Positions 27,701 through 37,829 of a DNA stretch of 64,000 nucleotides are shown here, piece after piece. This stretch comes from Trileptium ribeirensis. Taxonomy: Eukaryota > Nematoda > Enoplea > Enoplida > Thoracostomopsidae. The stretch lies in contig JASANE010001736.1 of assembly GCA_030248225.1 (NCBI GenBank), positions 36,114-100,113 on the forward strand, read 5' to 3'. Below the pieces are notes generated by a model. It searched no databases and was not told the origin of the DNA. It saw only the letters and a program-made list of their open reading frames with translations. The position numbers and the translations under genes were made by a program. Each line of letters begins with the position of its first letter. Within the stretch, counting starts at the first letter, position 1.

Positions 27701-30700
27701 CTCAAGCCAAATCTGACGGCTCCGCACAAATTAGCAAAAATTGATTAAACCTTTGGTGGAAATTGGGTAAATTGGCATAAAAAAATTAGAGAAATTGAGA
27801 AAAATTATGAGTTACTGAAATCAAAACTTTACCCTCCCCCATCCTACAAGGAATATCAACCTCCCCTAAACCGAAAGACGTCCAACACCTATCATTTGAG
27901 TAGAACAGAGATTGAGCTTTAGCTGAAGATATAATCCTTACTGCTAACTAGGACAGTGCAATTTCCACATCACCTTTCTGGAACTCTGAACTTTAGCTCA
28001 CAACATACAGTTTATTAAATTAATAAACTAAACTGTTAAAACGATTTGCGTTGAGTTTTTGATATTTCAACACGATTATTACGTATACGGACAAAATTTA
28101 GATATGGTTTTTCTTTTGACAATAATAGTTTTGATCAGGGATGATTTATTCCGCTTGATATGGTTTAAACTTAAAGCGTAATACATAATGGTGGCAGTGA
28201 AATTCGTCTATCCAGTTCGATTACACATCCATTATCTCTTCAACTGCAACAATAACAGCGTTAAGGGTCAACGAAATATCCGATTAGTCGGAGCCGAAAT
28301 TTAACAACCCTGTATAGTTGTCAAAATCACTGTAGTTTTCAAAATCTCATTTTACTACCTCCCACCCCCCTGTCTGCATGTATGTATACGCGGTATATAT
28401 GCTCTATATTCGCTGGAAAATCGAACATACAGTACTTTTCGGCCAGCCCCAGTAGGCTGCATCGGTCCAGGTCCCGGTAGAATTCTTGCCCCGGTACAAC
28501 ACTAGTAATGACAACCATCAAATCATGTAATGTTTCTTTGAAGGCTTGGTCAATTTTGTGGATATAGAGTTAAAATGCTTTCAGTAATCAACTAATGTGA
28601 TAAAGGAACAGTGGGGAGGGCTACTGATTTAAACTTTCACCTTCGCGTTGTCCTGGAAATGTTATTTTAATTTGAGAATCCTTAACTCAACACGCAACGT
28701 CCGACCGTCTCGCGCTATAGCCCAAACGAAAGCTTGAGATTTCATTTGTACCCCTTAGTTAGGGTCGAAAACGGACTCCAACTTCTTCCTCCGTAAAAGT
28801 GTGCCGAAAGGCCTTGTATCTGGTCAAAATGGGGTATGAGAACACAAGTTTGGTATTGGGCCAAGATATCTCAGTCAAACACGGTTAATTCTAAGGCTCT
28901 ATAAAATTGAATATGAATGTTTTGCTCAAATTTGCCTTTGATACATTAAGGTTCAAAAAATTGTAAAAGTGCCCGTGAGACCGGATTATGCGAAAATGAT
29001 CATATCTCCACAACCAATAAACATGGTTCTCTTAGTGCAAACAACCAATGCTCCTTTTTAGGCCTCACTTTATAAAGCGAGATGTAGCTACATATAATGT
29101 ATTAATGTGGTATTAATTATATTTTAGGATTGTAAAAAATATGTATTTAAGTGGCTGTTATCTCCTTAACAAACGAATTAAATTGCACATGCCGAAACAC
29201 TTGGAATTGAAACATCTGGCCTCGACAAGTATCTACTTTTGAAATACCTTAATTCAACAATCACGACCTAAATGAAATTGTGTAATGGGCACACTAACAT
29301 CATACAAAGATTATGTAATGGTTAAACTAAGCATCGTTAAATATAGGACACGTTGCAAGATATTTACGGAACACTGGAGACCCAACGGTCAGAGCAAAGT
29401 ATCTTGGTTTTCCCAGCGCTGTACGTTACCGCTGAGCATGCAAAAGTATTAAAGCAATGACTAAGCATTTATAATATAATTAGAGACAAAACGGCAAGCC
29501 AATTTCTGGACTCTCCATTATGGGGATCCTCCACCTCACTCCCCAAAATCCTCCCATATTCGCCCCCACACTCCCTCACTGCAGGAAATCCCTCTTGTTT
29601 GATATTGATTCAGAACACACAAAAATATAAATAAGTGGTGGACAAGACTGTTTACTGTCTTGTGAAAGATAAAAGGCAGTTACGGCTTCTACTAAATACC
29701 ATCACTGTCAAAAATGTCTACACATAACAAAAAAGGCGCAAAATATTGAAATTCCTCCATAAGAATGAAGACTTACATTTTTTGCGAGTAGAAAGACTAT
29801 AATAGTTCTGTATTTCGAAATGGTCATAATAAATTTTTTGACGTATTCAATAAGATGGCTAAATAATAATATTTCGATTTGCTGAGTCGAATCTGATCGG
29901 ATTTGACGTTTCACAATTTATAACTAATTTATTTAAATGAAGTTGCTCAAGGAAATATTTTAAATCGGTCGATCTTGAATGAGTTCAACTCACATTAATA
30001 TAGCCCCAAGAATTGCGCTTCAAATCGAGCTCATTGCAAATTAGAAAATATGGTTATTTTTAACATGATTTCACTTGCAAACTAAAATAAAACCAAATAT
30101 TACGACTTCAGAGACATATATCATACGTTTTGGGAGCCATACCCAAGATTTCAAACCATGGTTCAGCACCAAATTCATTCGAAAACGACCGATACTTTCA
30201 AGGGCGAACCTATGTAAATTCACTTGCTATAAATCATGAAAAACTCGACGCCGACCGGACTCAACATCCTAGATTACAATAGCTTCCCATTTTAACCATC
30301 TTAGTATACTCATCTTGCAATATACCCGGCATTATATCTCCATTAAAATAGAATCAAATTTCAGTGATGATTATTAAATACTTATCAATTATCGGAATGT
30401 ATCCATGAAAATTTCATATGTTCGTTCAAATAGCTCTTTGTATAACAAACTTTAATAAGTTGATTAAATGGTACTTTTGCTATATTAAACCCTCATAAGG
30501 CAACACGCGATGATGACGCCAGCACAGGTATGAATTCTCAGAGTATATCCGCTCAGCACCGATCGCGAGAACTACATGGGCTTACTTACTTACCTGTCTG
30601 CTGCAATATTTATTTTGATATTAAATAAGAGTACATTAGCATATTGCAAGCGATGGTGAAACAAAGGAAGCGTGGTTTTTTCAAGCGGTCATTTTATGTA

Positions 30701-33700
30701 ATCGGTTTGTAACAGGCTTTATGTTTTATTGATATACTACATAAAACCTCTGTAACAGTAAATCCATTGAAAACTCCAAATCCTCAACGACCGTAAGCCC
30801 ATCAAAAACAATAGAAAATGCAAGAAGTATTCGTTCTAATCTCGAGATAACTAAACTATCGTAACTGCTGTACCGAAAAACTTGCAGTAATCGGCGCTGT
30901 CCTATTTGGGGTGGGATTCAAAACTTCGTCAATTATGGTCGCTATCGACTCCGGTCTTCAATATTCGACTTACCGAGATGTCTAGATAATTCCTGACCCA
31001 AAATCTCAGTTTCAAAAAGTTCTGGATTTTTTAGATGTTCCCTTGGTTCCATCATAACCGAAAAATCTATTTTTCCTTCTTGTTCGTAATTTGCCGGAGT
31101 GGACCTATATATGTACGTAAAATGATTCGTAGTCAATATTTACCATCTTTACTTTAATTCGAGACAAATGTATTTATTTTTTCAGAATATATACTTTGAA
31201 GTCAATTATCACAGTTCATAATGGCTGGACGTCCTGCCAATTCCTGGCATTCATTAATATTGTCCAACTAACCACAGAAGAGAACGCTACTTTTGAATTA
31301 TTAGCAACGATGTCGCCTCATCAATAATTTACCAACCTATGTTGGTGACAATCCCTGTTATCTTGCCGAACGTGGTGATTTAGCGAGGCATGACAATTTT
31401 GAATCGCTGTGCACCAACTATAACAATTGTCGCCGAAAATATATTATTCGCTTAAATTCATTTTTGTCAACCACCACATCTCACCAGCGCATGCCACACT
31501 ACTTATAATAGCATATCGACAATCTGCCACAAGAGTGAATCACTAAACAAAAAATACAGTTGATAGGCATAATTATTGTCGAGATATCGCAGTCATTTTT
31601 TACCGAGACTAATGGTAACAATTAACAATTGGTGGGCCAGGTATCAACGTAAAAATTCGCCAACAATTCATAGAAAAACAAATCGAAGCATTCATCAGCC
31701 AGCTGCAGCATCAATATCTACATTAACAGTAAGATAACTTTGTTCTATATAATAATATGTGCTGTTATCACTAAGCCCTCGGCGGGGTGCCGCACCAAGC
31801 TGTACCCTCACTAACAATATCATTAAATATTAAATATCAAAAAACACTTATAGGCTTAAATTACAAAGTGAAACTTAGATACCTCACCAACTGATTTAAG
31901 TAACACAAAAAATTTTGCATTCACGTCAAACCACTATCAATATTCTGACTAACTTCTTCCCACAACAGACGAAAAAAACAAATTTTTAATATCTTTTCCC
32001 CTAGCGCCCTGAGTGGAAACTCCGGTGGATCAGTTTCAATTATTTGAATACAAGTGAATAAATTAGATAAGAGTAGTAAATTTTCCCTCGTTATAACAAA
32101 TATTGCGAGCTCACGAACTCAGTCAATTTGGAATAGCAATAATTGCACACGAACAAACGCTTAAAATTTTATTACATAAACACATACGCCCACGTCGATC
32201 AATCTAAACACGCATGGTTGCAAGCAAGCTCATGTACACACAAATCCGTACATACGCACATGAACGCAAATGAGCTTAAATGCAGGCGCAGACATACGCG
32301 AATTTTTTTGAACGCGCTTAGGTGTTTTGCTGAACAATTAGTTCAGTCTGTGGCTTTGTTTAAATTTGTTATAAATCATAACGACAAGACGTACACTGTG
32401 ACAATATTGTCAAAAAAATTGAAAGCATTACTTGCAACGTAGTTTGATCAGCAACTGCCTTCTCGTTAAATTCAATGGTTTGAGCTGCTAAATAAACGGT
32501 TATAACTACCGCGTTACGCATTCGAGCACGGTCGTCAATGTCGTCGTCGTCCGTAAGCACTGAAAAGATTCTACAATCAAATCATTGGACGCTTATGAAT
32601 CTTTAACAAAACTATCAAATTTGTTGCGAGATGATTTTTCAGGCATTACTTTCGTTCGACTACATCGAGCATCACGGTTTACTAATATTAGACAGATTTT
32701 TAATCAATCGAAAAACTTGTTATCTTCTGAGCCGGGAGACGCAGCTAAAGTATTACGTCTCCGAATGACGATGAAGACAAACAGGGCGGACCCACTACGG
32801 GATTATCCAAATGTACTGACGGAATATCGATTATATTAACATCTTAAGGCATAAAATGCAGACTCTCCGGCACTCGTATTTGACATGTCTCAGATTGGGG
32901 GTGGGAGAATGCTCCACAAAAACGAGTAAGAAATTCAACGACGACATGTGTTCAAAACGATTTTGGTTATTTGAGAACGACTATCCATATACTATATCCT
33001 GGAAAGACAATACGGTGCGTGCTTTGATTTTCAGTGAAATGCAGCTGCACTGCAATCACTATACAGCCCCAGTGCCGCTAAAACTAACAACCAGAGAAGT
33101 GGCTAGTTTTCACGATCTTTCTTAGCCTGCTATATGTGGCTAAATTCATACTGGTTTGGCGGTTAATTTAGTGTGTCCGAAAAGAAACGTCTAACATGTA
33201 AATAAAAACTAAAAAATGTAAGAGTCGCCGTCAGAGTGTATCTCGTTTATTCAACTTCTTCTGAACTAGTGGTGGGCCGGTTCGGTCATTTCACGAAACC
33301 ATGTAATTTTAAACACCACTTTTTGAAGCCAAAATGAAACGTTTTCGAATGTACAGTGTTTAGACCCCTTCCGACGCAAAAAACCTTGAATTTTTCGAAT
33401 ATCGACGTCTCTATGCAAAACGAACTTCCTGAAACTGTTACAGGGGTCGCAAAGAGCCCCCTGGGTTTGAATTTTAATCCGAAATAAGTCTTTATTCTAT
33501 AGGTTGACGCAGCGACACATGAACTATGGTCTGTTTGTATGCAAGCCGGACAAAAAGGGTCGCGGTCAAGCCATTTGGAGGACATGTGGCCTATAAGTGG
33601 TGCAGCTAGAGACCTTTTGAGGTTAAAAATGATCAATTTAGGACAAGCGTGACGCAGAAGTTTCTCTAGCGCAGCGGATACAGCACATACAGATACCATT

Positions 33701-36700
33701 TTATGCTCACAAACCAACCATGAGTGGGAGATGTCCGACGGAAAATTTCAGGCAGATCCATAAGCCTTGTAAAAATTGACACCCCGATATGTGTAAGTCG
33801 GGGGGGGGGCTACACCTAAAGTCGGGGGGGGGGGGCAACACCTGAAGTGGGGGGCTACACCTTAAGTAGGGTGGGGACCTACACCTTTCTACAACATATA
33901 ACGCGTAAAACCTTAACTACTTCTAGAGGTTCTGGATTTGGTCGGGGGGGGGGCTACATTTTCATTAAAAAATTTTAATACATGGCCCGACTCTAGTGGG
34001 GAGTTCTATCCGGCCTATTGTAAGACTGTATACTAAATTTGGTTTTTTAAACTGAATTTTCGTATGGTCGGGGGGGCTACATTTTGCGTACCTCATTTTT
34101 GGCACTTTGTGACCTTCGGCGTCATAACTAAACAACACATAGACATACGCTCACATTCTTTTTTTCACTGACACCTGTACCGATTACGATTATCGTTATA
34201 CAGAATTATTGGCGCTAGTGCACTTTGACATTATTTACCAGCGTATGCGAGTTGTCAGATTTGGCCTAGGTCGGGGGGGGGGCTACATGTCACGAAAAAA
34301 AAATTCTGGAGCTTGGCGTCAGCTTCAGTGTTTATGTTTACCCCCAAGTTTTCCGAAAAAATTAGCAAATATCAAACGTTTACAGTGAAATGAAAAACAC
34401 ACATATGTATCATGTGCTGGCGATACCGCGAACGTTTACAGTGGGACATGTGTTTTTGGCTTCATTTGGCCCATCCGATTTGTGGACCCCTAGCTCCAGC
34501 TATGTTATGGGCACAGAAGTCCACCATACCTTATGACCGTCGTACAACATATTACTACACCACACAGCGCCATTAAATTTCCTTCCAAAAGACTGGTGGT
34601 ATGGGCCAAAAAGTGCCGATGTAGCCCCCCCCCCCCCGACCAAATTACATGGTTTCGTGAAATGACCCATTAGTGGACCAACCTGCCCAGTTAATTATTT
34701 TGCTACAAATTAATTCAATGTTTACTTTACGAAATATTTATCACCTAAACCGAGAGTCAGCGACGCGAACTGGTCTAACATCTCGAAAGGTCAACGCTCT
34801 TCTTCTTGCCGCACTTGAAGAATGCAAATGATCCAACGTACAATCGAAACAATAAACAAGGTTTACAAAATCTCTGCCTTAACGTTTTGCTCTTCAGCCA
34901 CATTAGCACAATAGCGGCAAGTTATGCTCTTCATAATATATAATACACAAGAAAATATTTATACATAATATCAAGAGTCGATGATAGTATACTTTGCTTA
35001 AATTGTGACAATCAAGATTTATATACTAGTAGCTCGCAAAGCGAGAAGAAACACAGCCATGTGTATCAAGCCTGTCCTTATTGACCATTTTGTCGTTCCA
35101 AAGTCATGTCCCTAAGACCGCTTAAAGTCCCGTGATAGCAATTATACACAGGTAATATTTCAATGACAATGCAACAATCATTTTAGCGATATATCAAAAT
35201 TTACAAATAACCAATAACCAAAAAGATAAACTTTTGAAATACAATAAATCACAAATTTTCAGAAAAATAATTATTGAATTCGAGTGGAATGAGAGAGCGA
35301 AGCGAGCGAGTGGAACGAGAATTTTCAATTTTGGCTCTGGAGGGGTTGAGCAGATCCTGTCTGTGTGTCAGTGTTAGTTCATTGTTTCTGTACTCGTTGT
35401 ATGATGTTTTGTCTACTGCATACGTTGGCTATCAAAAGAGGCGGGCGTAAATATGACTCATCACTCAGGGTTTATATAATGCTGCACCTGCGTACTGTAT
35501 GTATGCTTTGTTTGTGTGTGCTTTCTACAACAGACTTCGGGGGATTGTTCTCACCACTCGAATTATGGCGCGCAAGCGAGCTTCACTAGTTTTTAAAGAG
35601 TGATTTTCACATGTAAGGTCCCTATTATTGGCTCATTTAATGTCTATTCTTGGCTCACTTAATGTATACTGCGCAAATACAGTTGCTTTTATCGTATTCA
35701 ACAACCCCGAAACCCCATAGACACGTTCGATTGAACTACATACATCTATATTTTGAAAAAATGATGAAATCTGACTTTTTGGTGACAAAATTTACCAAAT
35801 TTTCCTCCGACACCGTCTCGTAGCCAATAATACAGCCAATATTGTGCTAAAACAATGAAACCAGCTTGTTCGACGAGTTAAATAATCCCATAATCATATA
35901 GTCCACACCCAAAAATCAAACAACTTGCTCCGTAAAATTTTCATAATTTGGGGTATTTTTAAACTTCGACTCAAAGCTCAAAAACCGCATCTCATGACAG
36001 AAAGTTGTAACTCTCGATGGGAGAATTATGATTAGTTATCTCAGCTATTTGATGCGAAGCCTCTATTTCCAGACACAGGTCGCCAAAATAGATACCCGGA
36101 CAACCAAAATTAAAAAATATGACCATTGATCCTTTAGATCCATTTTGAGCCGGCAGACGTGGTCCAATAATAGGACACAAATAGACTGAATTTTTGTACA
36201 AGTAAAAAATTTTTGTACTTTCATACAAGTAAAAAATGTCAAGATCCATCCATCTCATAATGAGTTATGACCTCCATATACGGACAAGCAGGAATAATTT
36301 TTTTACAATTTTTGCCGATAGCAAAGTTATTGTTGGAAACTCCAACACCCGTTTTAATAAGCGAACGCGGTACATCTCGGTAGTTTTCGACCTTACCCCG
36401 GCTCACCACCAGGTTCATGACACACTAGGTGTGTCATCAACGTTACCCATCCCCAGTGTGTTCTTGGACCGCCAAATATATACCTCCATCAGGTCTTCGA
36501 CACTAAATATATACCACCATCAGCTTCTTGTACTAACCAATGTACACCCCTGCTATGTTCTTGGACCACTAAATCTATACCCCCATCGCCACCTTGTTTT
36601 TTGGCGATTTTTACAATTTTTGCCGATAGCAAAGTTATTGTTGGAAACTCCAACACCCGTTTTAATAAGCGAACGCGGTACATCTCGGTAGTTTTCGACC

Positions 36701-37244
36701 TTACCCCGGCTCACCACCAGGTTCATGACACACTAGGTGTGTCATCAACGTTACCCATCCCCAGTGTGTTCTTGGACCGCCAAATATATACCTCCATCAG
36801 GTCTTCGACACTAAATATATACCACCATCAGCTTCTTGTACTAACCAATGTACACCCCTGCTATGTTCTTGGACCACTAAATCTATACCCCCATCGCCAC
36901 CTTGTTTTTTGGACTATGAAATTCATAGCTCACCATGTTATTGCACCACTAATTTAGACCTAGATTTGGTGGCCCAAGAAGTTGGTGGAGTATAGATGTT
37001 GTGGTCCAAGAACATAGTGAGGCGGGTCATATTTATGAACTGCCAACTGGTTCATGAACGGGGAGGGGTAAGGTCGAAAACAACCGTGACGTGCTGCGTT
37101 GGATTATACAGAAAAACTGCAGTGTCACACTCTTCAGCAGAGTCATAATTAATAACATACTTACCTGCAGAAAGCTGGTCGATAGTAGTGGTCATTATTT
37201 CTAACATCAGCTGTTGGTCGTCGTCTTCCAACGCGTCCCAGTTC
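12652..37244 (-). CDS. NCAPD2: Condensin complex subunit 1 (CAP-D2), six internal exons
   Basis: This is the HEAT-repeat regulatory subunit of condensin I, which binds the SMC2/SMC4 ATPase ring through the kleisin and compacts chromosomes in the nucleus at mitosis. In order on the minus strand the exons are 37165-37244, 32432-32559, 27417-27547, 22584-22705, 13198-13318 and 12652-12799. All have AG/GT borders and their phases join without a break, giving about 243 residues. Recognisable points in family order are QLSAVLTDDDDIDDRARMRN, NLWEPPVPDPDFIS, VVGNLCFKLLEN, KYNYSLTGSLKMVQMVQQYE and then HLAEKLAGF, and finally VTPLLDGE. They match the N-terminal condensin region of animal CAP-D2 as I remember it. 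The first exons and the larger C-terminal part were not found; the latter should lie left of 12652 or outside. Introns of about 4.6, 4.9, 4.7, 9.3 and 0.4 kb hold most of the repeats. Symbol by homology only. Confidence 0.88.
13198..13318 (-). CDS. NCAPD2: NCAPD2 exon with VQQYEHLAEKLAG
   Basis: Acceptor TTTTTCTTATAG ending at 13319, with a strong polypyrimidine tract; donor GTAAAA from 13197. Reading GSLKMVQMVQQYEHLAEKL and then GIAVDVLR, it matches the HEAT region with the family pattern VK.IQ.LQ..EHLA. It starts with two bases that complete a Thr codon and ends with CG of an Arg codon. Confidence 0.9.
13473..14592 (+). mobile_element. hAT-like non-autonomous element, copy 2
   Basis: Starts CAGGAAGCAACTGAAATT and ends CGGTTATTCCATG, with diverged terminal repeats. 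It is flanked by a perfect 8-bp target duplication, GTATGTAT at 13465-13472 and 14593-14600, which fixes both ends. It has the same internal sequence and length class (1120 bp) as copy 1. It lies in the NCAPD2 intron between the exons at 13198 and 22584. Confidence 0.88.
14601..16160. other. NCAPD2 intron, no recognised feature
   Basis: AT-rich sequence between hAT copy 2 and element S copy II. Short overlapping frames on both strands at 15187-15439 do not resemble any protein I know and lack flanking splice sites that would fit NCAPD2. Confidence 0.4.
16200..16545 (+). repeat. Tandem hairpin units in element S copy II
   Basis: About eight degenerate units of 40-60 bp, each with TG[A/T]CCAC followed 8-10 bases later by TGG[A/T/C]CAACA. 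The unit at 16377-16396 pairs perfectly (TGTCCA with TGGACA). The same array is in copy III at 39630-39950. Confidence 0.7.
17676..18605 (-). mobile_element. hAT-like element, copy 3, truncated
   Basis: In reverse orientation to copies 1 and 2. It begins CAGGGAATAACCGGAACC, and similarity to copy 1 ends near 18605, where element S sequence resumes. The missing end explains why no target duplication is visible. It is inserted in element S copy II after a short TA tract. Confidence 0.75.
21953..22583. other. NCAPD2 intron, no recognised feature
   Basis: Sequence between element S copy II and the exon at 22584. I see no repeat end or gene. Confidence 0.4.
22584..22705 (-). CDS. NCAPD2: NCAPD2 exon with LCFKLLENTEQ
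   Basis: Acceptor TTTTTTCAG ending at 22706, donor GTAAGT from 22583. The first base completes Ser (AG|T). It reads VVGNLCFKLLENTEQAKS and ALFVKYNYSL, matching the family pattern of a CY.LLENP helix followed by an R/K-Y-N/D-H motif. It ends with one base of a Thr codon. Confidence 0.9.
23282..24269. mobile_element. Inverted-repeat element with poly-G tracts, nested in hAT copy 4
   Basis: The ends are CTGGCATCTCCATC and GATGGAGGTGCCAG, 14-bp inverted repeats with one mismatch. Both subterminal regions carry repeats of CTCGGGG(n)GGCATGAATGAGGGGGC with G runs of 7 to about 22, plus GAATGAGGGGGCGA units. The centre holds an acidic frame (about 23432-23693) reading FDQQDAILAAIDPPAEMEHD and then a D/E- and S-rich stretch. 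This could be the start of a transposase; acidic N-termini are common in piggyBac-type proteins, but that is only a guess. No transposase core is present. Confidence 0.65.
24963..25747. mobile_element. MITE-like element with CAGG-GTGTCCGCG ends
   Basis: The inverted termini are CAGGGTGTCCGCG and CGCGGACACCTGG (11 of 13 match). The flanks TGAATA (24957-24962 and 25748-25753) are a direct 6-bp duplication, and comparison with other hAT copies shows clean interruption at this point. Both sides carry repeats of TTTCCAGGATTTTC. No coding capacity is seen. Confidence 0.8.
26357..26844. repeat. Tandem duplication, two 244-bp units
   Basis: Units 26357-26600 and 26601-26844 are nearly identical (landmarks GCGTTGTAGGCCGTTATC and GAACGCCAGCAAAATAA), with a few substitutions. 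No gene is apparent within them. Confidence 0.85.
26880..27200. repeat. Degenerate direct repeat of about 190 bp
   Basis: TTATGTGGCCTATTGATTA...AAGCTTTATA near 26929 is repeated as TTATGTAGCCTGTTGATTA...AAGCTTTATA near 27104, both followed by a TTGTCTCC word. This is an old duplication in intron sequence. Confidence 0.5.
27417..27547 (-). CDS. NCAPD2: NCAPD2 exon with LWEPPVPDPDF
   Basis: Acceptor TTGTAG ending at 27548, donor GTATAA from 27416. Phase 0 start. It reads GKSKPPVTYAVEKQRM, then CSCCQLLRNEDTKNLW and EPPVPDPDFI. The family has a GKG/K-rich linker, a W/E..R helix and an LW.P....EF motif in this order. It ends AG of a Ser codon. It is GC-richer than the surrounding intron. Confidence 0.9.
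27548..32431. other. NCAPD2 intron (4.9 kb) with one cryptic exon-like segment
   Basis: Mostly AT-rich sequence without clear repeats. At 30974-31104 the minus strand has an AG...GTAAGT-bounded 131-nt open segment (NYEQEGKIDFSVMMEPREHL and following), whose phase cannot join the flanking NCAPD2 exons. At 28431-28501 there is a weaker AG...GTATGT segment. Neither is accepted as part of the gene. Confidence 0.5.
32432..32559 (-). CDS. NCAPD2: NCAPD2 exon with LTDDDDIDDRARMRN
   Basis: Acceptor AATCTTTTCAG ending at 32560, donor GTAATG from 32431. It starts with two bases completing Val and ends in phase 0. It reads LTDDDDIDDRARMRNAVVIT and then VYLAAQTIEFNEKAVAD. The family has a short acidic LDD stretch, R...LN and a YLL....E helix here. 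Confidence 0.87.
32560..33283. other. Presumed NCAPD2 intron, two short plus-strand frames of unknown meaning
   Basis: Plus-strand frames at 32585-32839 (LLRDDFSGITFVRLHRASRF) and 32856-33125 look somewhat protein-like but have no recognised motif and no clear splice context. They may be relics of a mobile element. Confidence 0.25.
33284..34667. mobile_element. Inverted-repeat element with GTCGGGGGGGGCTACA tracts
   Basis: The ends begin GGTCATTTCACGAAACC and form a perfect inverted repeat of at least 26 bp (33284-33309 with 34642-34667). Inside, the word GTCGG(n)GCTACA recurs near 33797, 33825, 33848, 33940, 34068 and 34270, and inverted near 34622, with G runs up to about 12. A 143-codon minus frame (33286-33717) with several Cys has no recognised homology; it may be a protein remnant. 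I could not define a target duplication. Confidence 0.7.
34668..35024. other. Region without recognised gene
   Basis: AT-rich spacer between two mobile elements. Nothing recognised. Confidence 0.4.
35025..35590. mobile_element. MITE-like element with ACTAGT...GCTCGC ends
   Basis: Left end ACTAGTAGCTCGCAAAGC, right end GCAAGCGAGCTTCACTAGT, imperfect inverted repeats. The interior has GAGAGCGAAGCGAGCGAG. No coding potential; the boundaries are approximate. Confidence 0.5.
35591..36298. other. Region without recognised gene
   Basis: A short repeat TAAAAAATTTTTGTAC lies near 36203. A minus frame at 35992-36258 has no recognised motif. Confidence 0.4.
36299..36914. repeat. Recent 308-bp tandem duplication inside foldback element 1
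   Basis: Units 36299-36606 and 36607-36914 look identical over nearly all their length, so the duplication is recent. The long plus-strand frames here simply repeat the same translation and are not genes. Confidence 0.85.
36299..37150. mobile_element. Foldback element 1 with minisatellite arms
   Basis: The left arm has several units of TTCTTGGACC(A/G)CCAAATATATACC type. The right arm has the inverted version (GGTCCAAGAACATAG). TTTTCGACCTTACCCC on the left (36383 and 36691) pairs with GGGGTAAGGTCGAAAA on the right (37064-37080), as in foldback element 2 at 48841. The right end adjoins NCAPD2 exon 37165-37244. The left boundary is uncertain because the arm is duplicated. Confidence 0.6.
37165..37244 (-). 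CDS. NCAPD2: NCAPD2 exon with NWDALEDDDQQLML, most upstream exon found
   Basis: Acceptor AAAGTTTTAG ending at 37245, donor GTAAGT from 37164. It reads NWDALEDDDQQLMLEIM and TTTIDQLSA, and the last G joins TG of the next exon to give Val (QLSA-V-LTDDD). The family shows an acidic LKED.....L helix followed by ELPAILDD at this place. The preceding exon was not found. Confidence 0.85.
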
Positions 37245-37380
37245 CTAAAACTTTGGACAATGCACAATTAGTAAAAAGTTCCAACGTATGTTGAAATTTA
37301 TAACAAAAGATTTATTCTGTGTTGCAGTGTCTATTGTAAAATTAACATTTCGACATCATTTGAGTACTATTATAGGTGGT

Positions 37381-37675
37381 GTCATTTAAAATAGTATTAA
37401 CATATATATCTAGGAAGAAAATCTGTCATTTGACTTTAACACTTATAATAACAAAATATATTTCTGCCTAACATACGGTTTTAGCATTTGCATCCTTACA
37501 CATTCACACACACATTTCAAATAAAAGTCATTTAAAATAGTATTAACATAACTAGGAAGAAAATCTGTCATTTGACTTTAACATTGTAACAAAATATATT
37601 TCTGCCTAACAACATACGGTTTTAGCAATTAAATCCTTACACATTCACACACACATTTCAAATAAAAGTCATTAC
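37381..37675. repeat. Tandem repeat, two units of about 145 bp
   Basis: GTCATTTAAAATAGTATTAAC starts the units at 37381 and 37527, and a third start appears at 37669. Each unit ends ACACACATTTCAAATAAAA. Confidence 0.85.
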
Positions 37676-37829
37676 ACAAAAATTATTTACACAATGCTAC
37701 AGTTCCAAGCAATGTAAGAACATTGCAATAATTTTATAAATCTTTAACTGAAACACAAAGATCGATAGTATAAAAAAGAAAAATGACGCGGGAGTGCCAG
37801 GATTCCTATACTAGTTACTCTATCAAGAT

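Noticed and set aside
28431..28501. Minus-strand AG...GTATGT segment reading YRGKNSTGTWTDAAYWGW as a condensin exon
   Set aside because: At first it seemed to join 27417-27547 in phase 0, but exon 32432-32559 already joins that exon directly and gives the family sequence. This segment has no family match.
36236..36957. Plus-strand frames of 151 and 118 codons
   Set aside because: They are the same translation of a 308-bp tandem unit of minisatellite-type foldback sequence, with no protein-like features.
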